NCBI GenBank assembly: GCA_013339765.2
Contig: CM023449.1
Span: 108,292,417 to 108,356,416 of the forward strand
Length of the DNA stretch: 64,000 nt
DNA from: Haemaphysalis longicornis
Taxonomy: Eukaryota; Arthropoda; Arachnida; Ixodida; Ixodidae
Direction: 5' to 3'
The position numbers were made by a program, and so were the translations under genes. The number at the start of each line of letters is the position of its first letter. The stretch's first letter is position 1. The notes below the pieces were generated by a model. That model searched no databases. It was given only the letters and a program-made list of their open reading frames with translations, and was not told the DNA's origin. Below, piece after piece: positions 22,370 through 33,672 of the stretch.

Positions 22370-23454
22370 TACACTCTTAGGCAAAAAGGACTAAAACAGG
22401 GACTAAAATACAGCTGTTAGTCTTCGCGGGCAACAGTTCATCTTCACTGGGAGTATCTGTAGCAGAGTGTGTGCCGTGTGCACAAATGCGGACTAACTGT
22501 TCGTCCCCGCCGATCTATAAGGAGTAACGGGAAGACGAAACGCATGCATTTAGTCTCTTGGCTGCGTCGTTAATCCCTTAACGGCGTCGTCGTTGCCATT
22601 TCGCGTATATGTCTGTGGACAGTTTCAGATTTCCAAAACACAAGTCATTGCAGTCAGTGGGTCCTTTACATGGTGCCACTGGAAAAAAATCTCGATGTTA
22701 ATTACAAGAAAAGCGCCTAGGGTTGATAGAGGGGCGGGTAATGGCAAGGAGCGGCGATGCGTTATCGACAGACGCTTCTCGGCGAGGTTATGTTGATACG
22801 CTTTGTTGCATCCGATTCAGGCAAGGTAATAACGGCTAATGAAAGATTTCAAGCCCGTCAACAATAACACAAATATTAGTGACAATAGCAAACGTTGATC
22901 CCCATGCGTAATGAATATGTATGTTTCACAGACCAGAAAAAACGCATTAGTTGCTGATGACAACTGCAAAATAAAATTGTTCGCTACAAGTAAGCGTCTT
23001 GAAGTTATCTTTTACACTCGGTACATAATTGTCTTGTGCACCAAAGCTATGACAATGCTGCAACTGCTGTAAAACCCAGTTGCATCTCCTAGTCCCCATC
23101 GTCTAGCGACGCTAACTTGAAGAATTCAGGCTAAGCAACACCAAATTTGATTTTGCCGATGCAGAAAATTATGGACTCTTTCCTTATTGTTACACTCACA
23201 CAGATGACCGCTTTCACACACGATACCTAGAGCACATATCGCATGTATCGAGCACTAAGAATACACTTAGTTTGCGCTAATTTGTGCAGAAACAAATCAG
23301 TCGTCCGATCACCCAGCCATCTATCGCAACAGGCGACGAGTTGATTGCTCTTTACGATAAAAAAAACTGATTGTGAGGCTGTACCTAAAATCGAAATGAG
23401 CAATGGTCCCTCAACTTAGCAAAGCGCTAAGCGCAAAGCGCAAATAGCGGTCAC

Positions 23455-23491
23455 GGTCGCTTGCACGGATAGGAAGTCCGTGCAAGCGACC
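23455..23491. repeat. Perfect 15-bp hairpin
   Basis: GGTCGCTTGCACGGA, then a 7-nt loop (TAGGAAG), then its exact inverse complement. It lies inside the TA-flanked transposon. Confidence 0.9.
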
Positions 23492-23552
23492 ATCACCTGG
23501 CACAGCGCTACACGCTCAACACTTGAAAAGTATCTGCCTGTCAATCCGTCCG

Positions 23553-23645
23553 CCGGCATGGTGTGGTGGTTGCACGCCGGGTTCCTTGCGTACAATTTCG
23601 GGCGTCGGTTGTTCGATCCCTGCTGGTGGACGAAATTTCTTTTTT
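23553..23645 (+). mobile_element. tRNA-like module
   Basis: An A-box-like GGCATGGTGTGGTGGTTGCA and a B-box-like GGTTGTTCGATCCCTGC about 45 bp on. Both are close to pol III internal promoter spacing. It is inside the TA-flanked transposon and is probably a SINE head; the body is not recognised. Confidence 0.45.
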
Positions 23646-24061
23646 CTGCGACTTACGGCAGATCGTCCTTGGGGAGTATCGGAACAGACCAACCGAGTGG
23701 CGGACTAACCATTCGTCCCCTCACATTTAGTCCCCAAAGAGACTAATGATTGTGTCATAGGCCGTTAGTCCCCGAAAGGACGAACTTTTAGTCCTTTTTG
23801 CCTAAAAGTGTATGACATCCCTCGCAAAGTGGACCGCGTAAGCAAACGCTAGAACCCGCGGCCAAGCCCAAAGGCATCGCCCGCGCTACGAAACAGAAGA
23901 AAATGCTGCGCGCCCCGAATGCGATAACTTAAGCAATATGGAAAAAAAATTACAGCTTAATCGAATATACGCTGGTTTGATAACGCGAGGGCCCAACGCT
24001 CAATTTACTGCAGATGTTGTTGTTTCTTACGGATGCTAACCCGTATTCTTTGGGACTTTGG

Positions 24062-24127
24062 GGTGACCCAGTAGTTAGGTAGCCGGTTTCATGGCGTAAA
24101 GGTCCCTGGTTTGATTTCCGAGACCTC
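24062..24127 (+). mobile_element. tRNA-like SINE head
   Basis: 'tgacccagtagttaggtagc' (A-box-like) and 'tccctggtttgatttccgag' (B-box-like). Diverged from Ruka; the body is not recognised. Confidence 0.45.
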
Positions 24128-24200
24128 CCTTACCACACTTTTTTCTTGAAGCGTGTATTGCGAACACGTGCTTGTAGGCTCCTCGCATCCTCGCCTACCC

Positions 24201-24422
24201 GCCGCGGTGGCTCAGTGGATAAGGCGTTGCGCTGCTGAGCACGAGGTCGCGGGTTCGATTCCCGGCCGCGGCGGCAGCTTTTATGATGGAGGCGAAAAGC
24301 AAAAACGCCCGTGTGTACGAGATTTCGGCGCACGCTAAAGATCCCCAGGTGGTCAAAATTAATCCGGAGCCCTCCACTACGGCGCGCCTCATCGCCTTCG
24401 TTGCGTCGGCGCGTTAAACTCC

Positions 24423-24450
<28 letters not shown>
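24201..24450 (+). mobile_element. Ruka-like SINE, near-complete
   Basis: The 72-bp head (24201-24272) has a perfect 7-bp acceptor-like pairing, GCCGCGG with CCGCGGC, an A box TGGCTCAGTGGATAAGG and a B box GGGTTCGATTCCC. The body follows: 'gatggaggcgaaaagcaaaa', 'acgcccgtgtgtacgag', 'taaagatccccaggtggtca', 'cggagccctccactacggcg', 'ttgcgtcggcgcgttaaa', and an (AATC)n tail to about 24450. Ruka is the SINE described from ixodid ticks; the family link is from memory of its layout. It is the most intact SINE in the window and could still be transcribed by pol III. Confidence 0.9.
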
Positions 24451-24454
<4 letters not shown>

Positions 24455-25565
24455 CCTCGCCACTTTCTCCCACACTTGGAGGTTTTTTCGAACGGCGGGC
24501 GGATAATTCTCGGCCTAAACAGCTGTGTTGCTAAAACTTTACAGTCCCGTGGTATGCATTTGACATCCATTTTAAGGCAAGGATATTTTTATAGTGAGTA
24601 GTAAACATAGACAAAAAAAGCTACCCCGCGACCTTTACTGCTATGCGGTTTATAGGCTTAACCGTAGCCATTAATATAAAGAGTTGATGGTTTGGCTCGG
24701 AAAGAGCTTCTTTGATGTGTCCTGAAGCTGTTCTTCCAACCACTCTGCGAGCACAAATCTCTTCCCGAAAAATCTGGGCATAACGTACAGTCGTGAGCTG
24801 AAGTATATCGATCACAGGAGGGGCGACCAAAACTAACCGACACGCCATCTGGTTGCGCAGCGCCTAATGTCGAGACCACAAACAGCGCAGGCGTGGCCAA
24901 CCAGTATTGTGTGCATACCACTAGCACTTTCCCCTTCGAGGCTGCTTCTTGCTTCGATAAATCAGCGCCAGGGGAACCACGCCCCGCGGATAGGCGAACA
25001 GTGCCGGGCACCGCCATATCATTGAAAATAGTGCGACTCGCCTGATATGCTGCAATGGTGCTACGCTGTCACAGATAGCGTGCTGTTACTGTGTTGGGCT
25101 CGTAGCCTTTTTTATTTTTCGCTATCAGAAAGTAGCAGCGCGAAAGCATTGCAGTAAATACAGCCGATCCAAAAGGCCAACCAAAGTGGGTGCTCTCTCT
25201 TAGATCACGATGTCGTGCGGGCGATTTTGCTTGTTTTGATATATTTTCACCTGCTGCAGAGAAACCTTGTCCCCTTATAAAAGAGGCTTCCAATGCATTA
25301 CAATGAACCCTATCCTATTCAGCTGCCACAACCCCTCAGGGCCCGCCACCAAATCCCGCAATTGTTCACACCACACCTTCTTATAGAACACAGATTTTCG
25401 CAAAATACACCTACGAAATCGAGCATACCAGCTTATTTGTGACCAATGTGTCGGTGTTTGTGCGTCCTCTTCATATATTTTCCATAAATTGAACAGCTGA
25501 AACAGAAATACCACACAGGGGATTGGTGAGGTGAAACACAGTCAGGTTACACACAGCGGAAACGT
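24455..25565. other. Unassigned region with minus-strand open frames
   Basis: The longest is 24658-25017 (119 aa, minus), overlapped by 24621-24848 in another frame; a shift between them could give one longer reading. No known motif is visible in either. Other frames (25069-25293, 25275-25514) also lack motifs. Confidence 0.35.
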
Positions 25566-25569
25566 TCCG

Positions 25570-26450
25570 ATATGTGTTGTTCCATAGGGAGGGTTCAGCT
25601 CGTACTTGGTTCGGGAGCCATGAAGGTTCTCTGACTGAGTGGGCTCTCTTCAAGAGCGAGTTCCTTGAAATGTTCGCCACCGTCATGCGAAAGGAAGGGG
25701 ACCTCACTTTTGCTCGAAACGCGCACGCAACATTCCAACGAAGGGGTAGTGATCCTTGTTGTGGAGATAAGATTGTTTCGATGTGCTGATCCGTAAATGA
25801 TAGAAGAAAAGAAACTAAGGTTTCTTATGCGACGGGTAAATAAAGCAGGAGCTTTTGCTTGCCTTGTCCGCAACCCTCCTACGACGGTGCCCGAATAGGC
25901 GTCTGAAACGGCCGCGATGGAGAAGACGCTGGAAGTTCGAACGAGAGAGTACGTTCGCCCGGTCAATGCGCTGGTTTCCGAGGCGATCGGTGCCGGGGCT
26001 ATTAGCTCCGACCCTCTGTGCGAGACCATCTGAGCAGTGGTCAGGGAGGAGCTACGGAAGCTTTTTCCAACGACGCCGCAACCTGAAGTGGCTTCCCTGA
26101 CTGACGTCATTCGCGAAAAAATTCAGCAGGCACTGGGGACTTCTACGCCATCCGAAGCACCCCGTGAGCCACAAGCCATGCCCTACACCGCAGCTCTTCG
26201 TCGACCACGCACTGTTTCGTCGTCCGCTGTCACTGACCCGACACCCTGTAGCCCAAAACATGACGCCGAGGAACACCGACATGTGGCGAACGCGCGATAA
26301 TCGCTCGCTGTGCAACCACTGCGGAGAGACTGACTACATCAGTCGTCGCTACACATACAAGAGACTCGGACTGTGTGGTTCCTCCGTCGACGCACCTCAC
26401 CCTCTCCCTGACCAACGACTAGGTGACATCTATGAATATCTATACCAAAC
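25570..26450 (+). pseudogene. Ty3/Gypsy gag remnant
   Basis: Broken plus-strand frames carry a retrotransposon gag pattern: SARTWFGSHEGSLTEWALFK and SEFLEMFA near 25585-25675, then LRKLFPTTPQPEVASLTDVI at 26053-26112, a proline/alanine-rich linker, and a CxxC zinc-knuckle-like CNHCGETDYISRRY near 26310-26350. The knuckle's histidine and last cysteine are both tyrosine, so it could not bind zinc normally. Stops and shifts interrupt the frame at several places, and no pol follows. It lies 170 bp before an LTR in the opposite orientation, so the two probably come from different insertions. Confidence 0.7.
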
Positions 26451-26618
26451 CACGGCCCAGCCCGTTTGGTTGTTGTTAGTCAGCGCCCAGTCTTGTCACG
26501 TTCTTTTGTCCCGTTTTAGCGCTGTTTTTCTATATTCAGTTATGTACCAACAAGCCCGCACCAACACACTTTTTCGTTTCAACCATTCGCCGTCACCGTA
26601 CCCAGCACCCCCACAAGA

Positions 26619-27041
26619 TGTTACGAAGCCGAAGACGACGCAGTTGTCTTCAAGGAAAACAAGGTGCCTGTACCTAACTAGTGCTCCCCTAACAACTCAA
26701 AGGATGCACAGGCGGCGAAGCAGCAGGGAACAAAGTGACGTGCGCATGCGAGCGCCGGAAGGGCAAATACCGCGGCGTCTGCTCTGCAGGCTTTTATCTT
26801 TCTGCGTGAGTGTTTCTCGAACCCTCGATTTACATCCAGAACATTGCAGATCAATGCAGATTATTCTAGGGTAGTGAAATTAGGGCGAAACACACTCCGT
26901 ATCAGAATGATATAACCCGTGCGGCATAAAAATAAAGAATGGAACACGCACTTCGCTTGGGACACAGATACCACAGCCCGGCGCGGCCGGGCAGTAAAAA
27001 CAAAACATAAACAAAACAAACACAATACATGGTTCGCGGCA
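26619..27041 (-). mobile_element. Gypsy-type solo LTR, 423 bp
   Basis: Bounded by TGTTAC (plus view) and GCGGCA, the same limits as the LTR at 53106-55706, which is also 423 bp once its insert is removed. Shared blocks are 'tgcagaggcagacgcc'-like sequence in inverse, 'acatccagaa' and 'cataaaaataaagaatgg'. The poly(A) signal AATAAA seen in the other copies is lost. The flanks differ (AAGA before, ATAT after), so no target duplication is visible; it may be one end of a deleted element. Confidence 0.75.
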
Positions 27042-27159
27042 ATATATACAAAAACGTCTTCGGATTTTGTCCTATTTTCACGAAGGCATTAACCAAATTA
27101 GCTAATAAAACTAAACGCAATCCTTTCTACTCGGCAGTTACCCTACCTTTGTGGGATTG

Positions 27160-27768
27160 ATGAAAGCTATTAAAGGCTACGAACACAGCATCTAGCCGCT
27201 TTCTCCAAATTTTTTTCACCCAATCAATTTCTGAAGGCACCATTCCGGACGATTGGAAACTGAGCAAAGTTACACCAGTCTTCAAATCCGGCCATAAATC
27301 CGACCCATCCAACTATCGCCCCATCGCGCTAACCTGCATCGCATGCAAGCTACTAGAGCACATAATTTATTCCCATACCGCTGCTCACCTGGACAATAAC
27401 AATTTCTTTTTTTCACAACCAGCACGGGTTCCGCCGGGGTTTTTCATGTGAAACCCAGCTTTTCCAGCTCACTACAGACCTCAACCTCAATCTAGATTCT
27501 TCTTTTCAAATGTCTTTATTGACTTTTCCAAAGCTTTTGACCGTGTCCCTCACGAAAGACTCATTAGTAAACTGTCTTGCCTTTGCCTGCACCCGCTGAT
27601 ATTATCATGGATTAGATGCTTTTCAACAGATCGCTCCCAGTTCACCACCGTCGCCGGACGTCAGTCGCGCACAACCACGGTAACATCTGGGGTACCGCAA
27701 GGCTCAGTCCTCGGCCCCCTTTTATTTTTAATCTACATTAATGATTTACCGTCAGGCATCTCCTCCTA
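27160..27768 (+). pseudogene. CR1-like LINE reverse transcriptase fragment
   Basis: Plus strand, in shifted frames: GTIPDDWKLSKVTPVFKSG, SNYRPIALTCIACKLLEHII, VFIDFSKAFDRVPHERLISK, then TSGVPQGSVLGPLLFLIYIN and DLPSGISS. These are RT motifs 1 to 4 of CR1/Jockey-type elements. The segment stops just before the F-A-D-D active site. The HGF block is damaged, and both 5' and 3' parts are missing. Confidence 0.85.
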
Positions 27769-27769
27769 T

Positions 27770-30320
27770 TGGGTGCAGTGAATAAAGCATTTGTCGGTGT
27801 ATAGCAGACTGCCACTTTGGAGTTCAGCTGTCGCCATCGTTTAACGGCTTTTTAGTTTGTCTGAAACGCCTTCCGTGTTTTCTACTCGCAGCAGTGATTT
27901 GAAATGTCGATTGTTTCTTCTGTTGTTTTTGCATTATTGGGCTATCTATATCAAAATACAAAGCGCCCTAATGACCCAGAAATCTCACCCTACAACTTCA
28001 GCTCCATTCACGGCAGAAGAGACAAGTGTTTTTGTGTGCTACTACTTCCGTGTGTTAACACAAGTGTATGCTTTTAAACGAATCGCATCTACCAAAAACG
28101 GAAGGACAAAAAATATTTCAATAAATACAGGGAGAAATGCAGGAGGTGTAAAGAAATACTATCCTGCTGTTCAGTATTACAAAGTAACCTTAGCTGTGAG
28201 GTTGTTTTAGCTCTTGTTTTCAAAGCCACTGTTCAAAGCGGATGAATATTCGCTTTCCTCGTTTTGTTCGACGTTGACGTGGCACTTAATCAGAGCCCCC
28301 TTCTTTATTTTTTGTAGAATTTAGACTTGACCACTGAGCAGGAAAGTTTTCCGCCAGGCGTTTGAAACTTCCGCCGCTGAGTCTGGCGAAGAAAATTAAC
28401 CCCTCTATATTTTTGCATGAAACTGAAGCAACTTTTCAGGAAAGTGTCCGCCAAGTAATTGAGTTCTGAAGTTCGCTGAACCAATGACTTGAAGAAAACT
28501 CATTTGTTAGTGACATGTCTCTAACACCCTTTTTGTGATTTCCATGAATAAAAACTGCTTTTATCCCAAAAAACGAGCCACAAAGAATCAACTCACTTAC
28601 GTGTTGTATTAAACTGAAAGCGACAACGCATTTGCCTCCCTTTCAGCGAAAATGGCGGCATTTCAGAAGGTCATTTTTTTATTGACGTGAACGCTGAACC
28701 CTTCTCATAGTTTAATTACGACGAACAATCTGGGGTTTTTGTTTTTCGTTTTTAAAAAAACCTCTCTGCTCGAAACATTGCCTGCGAAATGCCCTTGTAT
28801 CTGTGCCGCAAATTACTTCGCTGCTTGGTGATGCGGCATTTAACAAATTGCGACATTACAACAACACTGAGCGTTGATTTCAAGTTTACCTTACAAAATC
28901 TACGTGCAAAAAACCACTCCAACAAAAAGAGAGCCATGATATTCAAGAAGACGTTTGCTCCAGACAGGAGAATTAATAAAGTTGGTCGAGTTCAAGCGCA
29001 TGGAGAAGATTAGTCAACAAGCTCACTCCACTTGCCCGACATTTCCTAATAAAAATCGAGAAAGATCACGTGGCACCAAGACCAAACAATCCCGAGCCGG
29101 AAGATGCTTTGCTGTTTCCTACACGGCGCTAGAAAGAAGGTATTTTATTCTTGCGTAAATAACCCGTCAGCATAATCTAAAGCCTGCACGCCGTCGGAAC
29201 GGCTTAAGCGCTAAAGCATCCAGCAAAATCTTGATACTGCAGCACGTTAAAAAAAGAACAAATGAATATGAGAAAATTTTGCTCGCCTGTTCTCTATTCC
29301 TATGCATGCATCTATACCGATATTTCTTCGTCGTATTCTTACATTTGTGGGGTTCACAAACCAGAGAACAAGTTTAGACGCCGTGTTTTGTCTATTTTGT
29401 TGCATATCCATTTCGCGCTACGCGTTAGGCCCTGAATGTTTCAGATGCATCGGCGGTGCGAGTGAATAGCAGCCGCAGCTTGAGCAAGCCGCAAAATGTG
29501 ATTTGTATGCATTTATGCAGGAGTGCCATCCCGACAGCTACTCTTGTTAGCTCGTACATCCTCCATTCCGCGAATGCAAAATGTGCGAATTCGGAGCAGA
29601 TGTTGAGCGCGCCACGCACTTCCTTTGTGCAAATTATCTTCGCCCACGTCCCGCACTCCCGGCTTTGTTCATGCAGTAAGCCTTTATATTGAACGGGTCG
29701 GAGCGAGGCTTCTTTATTACGTATTTGTCGCTTCTCGGAAGACTACATTTTGGGCTTTACCCCAAACTTCGCACATTATAAACCTGTACTATTCTGACCA
29801 CCCCAATCACAATACCATATAATACCTTTATTCGTATGTAAGCAAAAAACGGTGCTTTTGGACCGCATACTTACGCTGTATTAAGGAAGGCTCCAATATT
29901 TTAGATTTGGCCATTGCCCTATGTATTCAACGCATACATTTTCAGTACGTTGCTGGCGTGAAGAGCTGGTCCCTTAAGTTTTTTGGAGACCGCGTCCGCC
30001 ACATGGTTCAACGTACGTGGGAGAATTGGAGTCCAAATACTACTGCGAAATTTATTTCTTAGTACGATTACAAATGCACAGCCAAAACAGAGTGGCACAC
30101 GTCGATTAGTTGAGTTATGCTGCATACTACACATGGCGGTCACAAAAAAAAAGTATCCGCAAGGAAAAAGCACCGGAACGGTTTTACTCAGAAACAGTAT
30201 ACCTCTAACCAGCCAAGGAAATTTTCGTGTCCGCACCAGCAGAAATCTAGCAGGCTACTACTACGAAGAAACATCACAGGCTACTTCTGGCTATACCCAG
30301 GTTCCACAGACAACCTACTG
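27770..30320. other. No recognisable gene
   Basis: AT-rich DNA. A 117-codon plus frame (27857-28210) and several frames of 60-105 codons show no domain. No repeat terminus or RNA gene recognised. Confidence 0.4.
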
Positions 30321-30321
30321 G

Positions 30322-30402
30322 CACCATGAGGGTTCGAACCTGGGCCCGAAGAGGAGCGGAGCGAGAGCCCGTCGTCTTGCCGACAAAGCTATGTCCTTTT
30401 TT
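30322..30402 (-). mobile_element. tRNA-like module abutting the LINE tail
   Basis: On the minus strand: A-box-like TAGCTTTGTCGGCAAGACGA, a long variable-arm-like segment, B box CCAGGTTCGAACCCTCA and an end 'tggtgcc'. The LINE poly(A) tail ends exactly at its 5' edge. It may be a SINE head or a degenerate leucine/serine-type tRNA-like sequence. Confidence 0.55.
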
Positions 30403-32700
30403 TCTTTATTTCCTGCTGAGACAGTTTTAAAGAATATCACAGAGCATATCACATTGTTATGAGTCGTCAACCATATTTGGCTGACTCAGTGGCTTTCAAA
30501 GTTTCCAAGCCACACTAAATCGTTAAGCGTAGGCAACAACTCATGGAGCTCATCCTCTGCAGGAAGCACTTCCTGTAGTAAATAGTGTACACATTCGATG
30601 AAGTTTTCCCTGACAGGCCGGATACGTCTGCAATCCTCAGTGCCATTGTATTCCTCCTCATACTATGAAGACTAAGGACAATGATCACACTGACCGGCAC
30701 ACCACCCCCATTTTTTAAAGGTAGGAACTGAATTCCGTGTGGTGACACGGGTAAGTCCTTTTTTACCGTACGTTGCAGAATGTCCCAGTAGAACACTGGG
30801 ACCCAACAGCCTATAAAGATATGGTTAATAGTTCCGGCTTTTTGCACAGACTGCAGTTTGTTGTTCATGGCACAAAAACGCCTCTTTATACTAACCACGC
30901 ATTTACGGAAAGGGTTTCGCTGCGTGGTTTGATAAAAAAAGGACCTCATTGCAGGTTTCGCCGGTATAATTTTCCCCTTCCTTAAAATATTCGTCCCATC
31001 GCCTGTAACGCATAAAGACATACAGTATCCCCAGTAAACAAACACGCACTAAGTACTAACACGTACTAAACATGTACTAAGTTAGTACAGGCTCTCCCTG
31101 GACACACTACACAAGTGGTCTAAAGAAAACCGCACTTTCAAAAATTCAACAGACCGAGCCACGTCTCGCAAATATCCTTTAAGTCACCTATAAGCAATAT
31201 CGCTTGATGACACGGCAAAATTAGGTAGCACGTTGCGCTCCTTGTAGGATCCGCACAAATCAAAACCTTCCGTAGACTTGTCGTAAAAATAAATAACAGA
31301 GACGAAGTCCTCCCTTTCCGATTGCCCGAAAAATATTACAGCCACTGCTTCTTTCTCTGTCGGAAGACCAAATAAAGGCAGCAAATACTCTGATTTTTTG
31401 GACATTCGCACGGTACATGCACATCCCTTGCAGCACGTACCACACTGGCTAACAAAAAAAGGTTGCAGAAGGTGGAAAAATTGGATAGTGAAAAAATATA
31501 GAAAAATTGCTGCCTTGGCAGTTTATTGTTTTATCCCAAAACGTTTCGGTCTCGTTACTCCAATAGTACCAGTTATCCCTGTAACGGTTTAGCAGCATCC
31601 CCACCTGTTTTGTTAGTACAGTGTTCGATTGTATGCATTAAAAAACAGGAGGGGTTGAGCACCAGTTCCCGTTCTAAAATCACGATCATATACCCCATTT
31701 AATTGCAGCCCCAGAGTTTTCACGAAAGGACTTCACCACTTTATTTGCTTCGCTGATGCTCTTCTTAACGCGACAGAAAACGGCAATATCATCTGCGTAT
31801 GCGAAGAGTTTTACTTCAGTGTTCAGTAATGCGAATCCCCGTATTCGTTTATGCTTGATTATTTTTAAACAGAAATGCTCGAGATACATCGCAAAAATAA
31901 GTCGCACTAACGAACAGCCTTGCCTGACTGAAGAAGGAACATTTATACCTTCACTCGAATTCATGTGAATTATGCTGCCCTTGCATCTGGTTTAAGCAAT
32001 CTTTATACACTCCGAGACAACAGACCCAACATTCCTGTATTCCAAGATTCTGAAAAGTATGTCTTGGGACACCCAGTGAAAAGCCTTCTCAAGATTGACT
32101 TGTACCATCGCCACATGATTAATGAAGGCATCACAGCACTCCCACACACTTCTTGCGAGGTGCACGTTGATACTTATCATGGGGTGCTTAATGCCACAAG
32201 ATTGATGCGTTCCTACCAAAAACTGAACTACAGTTTGCAACCATCTAGCTAAGATTTTTATATAAGTTTTGTAGTCGACGATGTCTCGACTAATTGGCCT
32301 TTACGCCTTTACTGCCTACTCAGTCTTCGGTATCAAGACGATATGCGTCTAATTAAACGGCGGCGAAAGAAAATAAAGTTTCTAACCCACCACCAATACT
32401 TCAAATAAAGAGACCGCTGCCTCCCTTTTGAGAGCCTTATAAATTAACGCGCTTAAACCGCCTGGCCCGGGTGACTAGCAGGTGTTTGATTATATATTAC
32501 GTTTCCCATCAATCTGTGCGTCCATTAATTCACAAAGCTCTGGTTCTAGATTGAGCATAAGCGATAAATATTCAGCACTAAAGCCATCGTTCACTAGAGT
32601 ATGCTTGTCTATCTGTTCAGGACAATGCTCAACGAACGAACGCTCAACCGTTTCTTTGTTGGCCGTAACAGCACTTTTGTACTGTATTTTCATGGTTTCA
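30403..32700 (-). pseudogene. L1/Tx1-like LINE, ORF2 remnant with poly(A) tail
   Basis: On the minus strand from about 32700: MKIQYKSAVTANKETVERSF, ILARWLQTVVQFLVG-type sequence, VNLEKAFHWVSQDILF (motif A), SSVRQGCSLVRLIFAMYLE, AYADDIAVFC (active site YADD, about 31789-31806), then WDILQRTVKKDLPVSPHGI in the C-terminal block (30515-31045), and 'ggaaataaagaaaaaaagg' as tail at about 30400. Stops and frameshifts separate all these blocks. The endonuclease is missing, so the copy is 5'-truncated. It is the same family as the insertion at 11.7-12.7 kb. Its head abuts a palindrome-ended repeat at 32717. L1/Tx1 is my best clade guess. Confidence 0.8.
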
Positions 32701-32716
32701 TTTTTCGGCGCGGAAC

Positions 32717-33180
32717 GTTTTAAGTGCAATGCACTTCTTAAGCGACCCTGAACCTGCGTCCACCGGCGATGTCCGCGCACGTGGAGATGGGCGCGCGCAG
32801 CCTGGCCGCTGACATAGCACATACCCACGTGGGGGATTGGCCAGGAATCTCCTCGTCTTCCTTGGCAACGGGGGGAGATGGGCGCGCGCTGCCTGGCCGC
32901 TGACATGGCACATACCCACGTGGGGGATTGGCCAAGAATCGGGCGTCAGAAGGGCTAATGCACCTGCTTAAAGGAGTACTGACACGAAATTTCAAAGCTG
33001 AGATCCGCTCTAGCAATCAAGTACAACGACAACACAAATAGGTGTCTGTGCATAAATGCATCTTTCTTTCTTTGTAGTTGTGTGTGTGTGTGTCGCGAAC
33101 ATTACCGAACCGCGCAAATTCAGCTCGTGCATTCGCACTTTCACATTCTTCCCCTCGGGGAAATGCGGGGAATTTTTTCG
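32717..33180 (+). repeat. Palindrome-ended dispersed repeat, copy 1
   Basis: Starts with the palindrome AAGTGCAATGCACTT and matches 51965-52388 in inverse over its whole length, including 'cacgtgggggattggcca', 'ggagtactgacacgaaattt', 'tctagcaatcaagtacaac', a (GT)n run at 33080-33096 and 'cctcggggaaatgcgggg'. A ~67-bp block with 'ggagatgggcgcgcgc' is duplicated inside this copy (32782 and 32874, period 92) but single in the other. No coding capacity; the type of element is unknown. Confidence 0.8.
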
Positions 33181-33184
33181 ACGG

Positions 33185-33672
33185 GAAACGCAAGCTTTGT
33201 AAGCATTTCACCGAACCACACTTTATATGCCTGGGCTCGCACGACATCTCCCCTGTAGCACTCAGTATCGATGGCTTCTAGTTTATATTTTGTGCCTCTT
33301 ATTTCTTGCGTAAACTCCACGGCGTTCGCGCTTTCTTCCAACAAAGGCGCCCTTAACTGTTGGGGAATTTATTTTTCCTTCTTTCTTTCCGGTTTATTGA
33401 TAATGATGCTTCTTGGGACTGCGCCTATTTTAACTTGTTCTCTAAAAAGATCCCACTTGACTCCCCAGCTCATATGTGCATCACTCTGCATATTAGTTAA
33501 CACTTCACTGACTCTAGCGGTAAAAATTTCATCTTTCGGTACCCGCCTATTTCATTTCCACAACTTTTAATTCCGTTTCGGGGTTTTCTGTTTGTTTCCC
33601 AGATAAAATGCCACAAGGTAATAATCCCTGTAAGACAAGGCCTCGATACAGTGGCACCACATCACTTTATAT
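33185..33672. other. No recognisable gene
   Basis: A 99-codon plus frame (33271-33570) has no known motif. Nothing else seen. Confidence 0.4.

Larger units (their letters stand above)
22372..23810. mobile_element. Non-autonomous DNA transposon with 25-bp TIRs and TA duplication
   Basis: The left end CACTCTTAGGCAAAAAGG (25 bp, 22372-22396) and the inverse of the right end (23786-23810) match at 24 of 25 positions. The flanks are TA on both sides (22370-22371 and 23811-23812), as left by Tc1/mariner-type transposases. Several GACTAA or TTAGTC words lie within 150 bp of each end, as expected of subterminal binding sites. No transposase frame is seen in the 1439-bp interior, which holds a perfect hairpin and a tRNA-like module. 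The superfamily rests only on the TA duplication. Confidence 0.8.

Noticed and set aside
24201..24272. A functional tRNA gene
   Set aside because: The head continues into a SINE body with no terminator, and the anticodon-stem pairing is poor.
26164..26874. 236-aa plus frame as one protein
   Set aside because: It starts in gag-like sequence and runs into an LTR of the opposite orientation, so it is a chimera of two elements.
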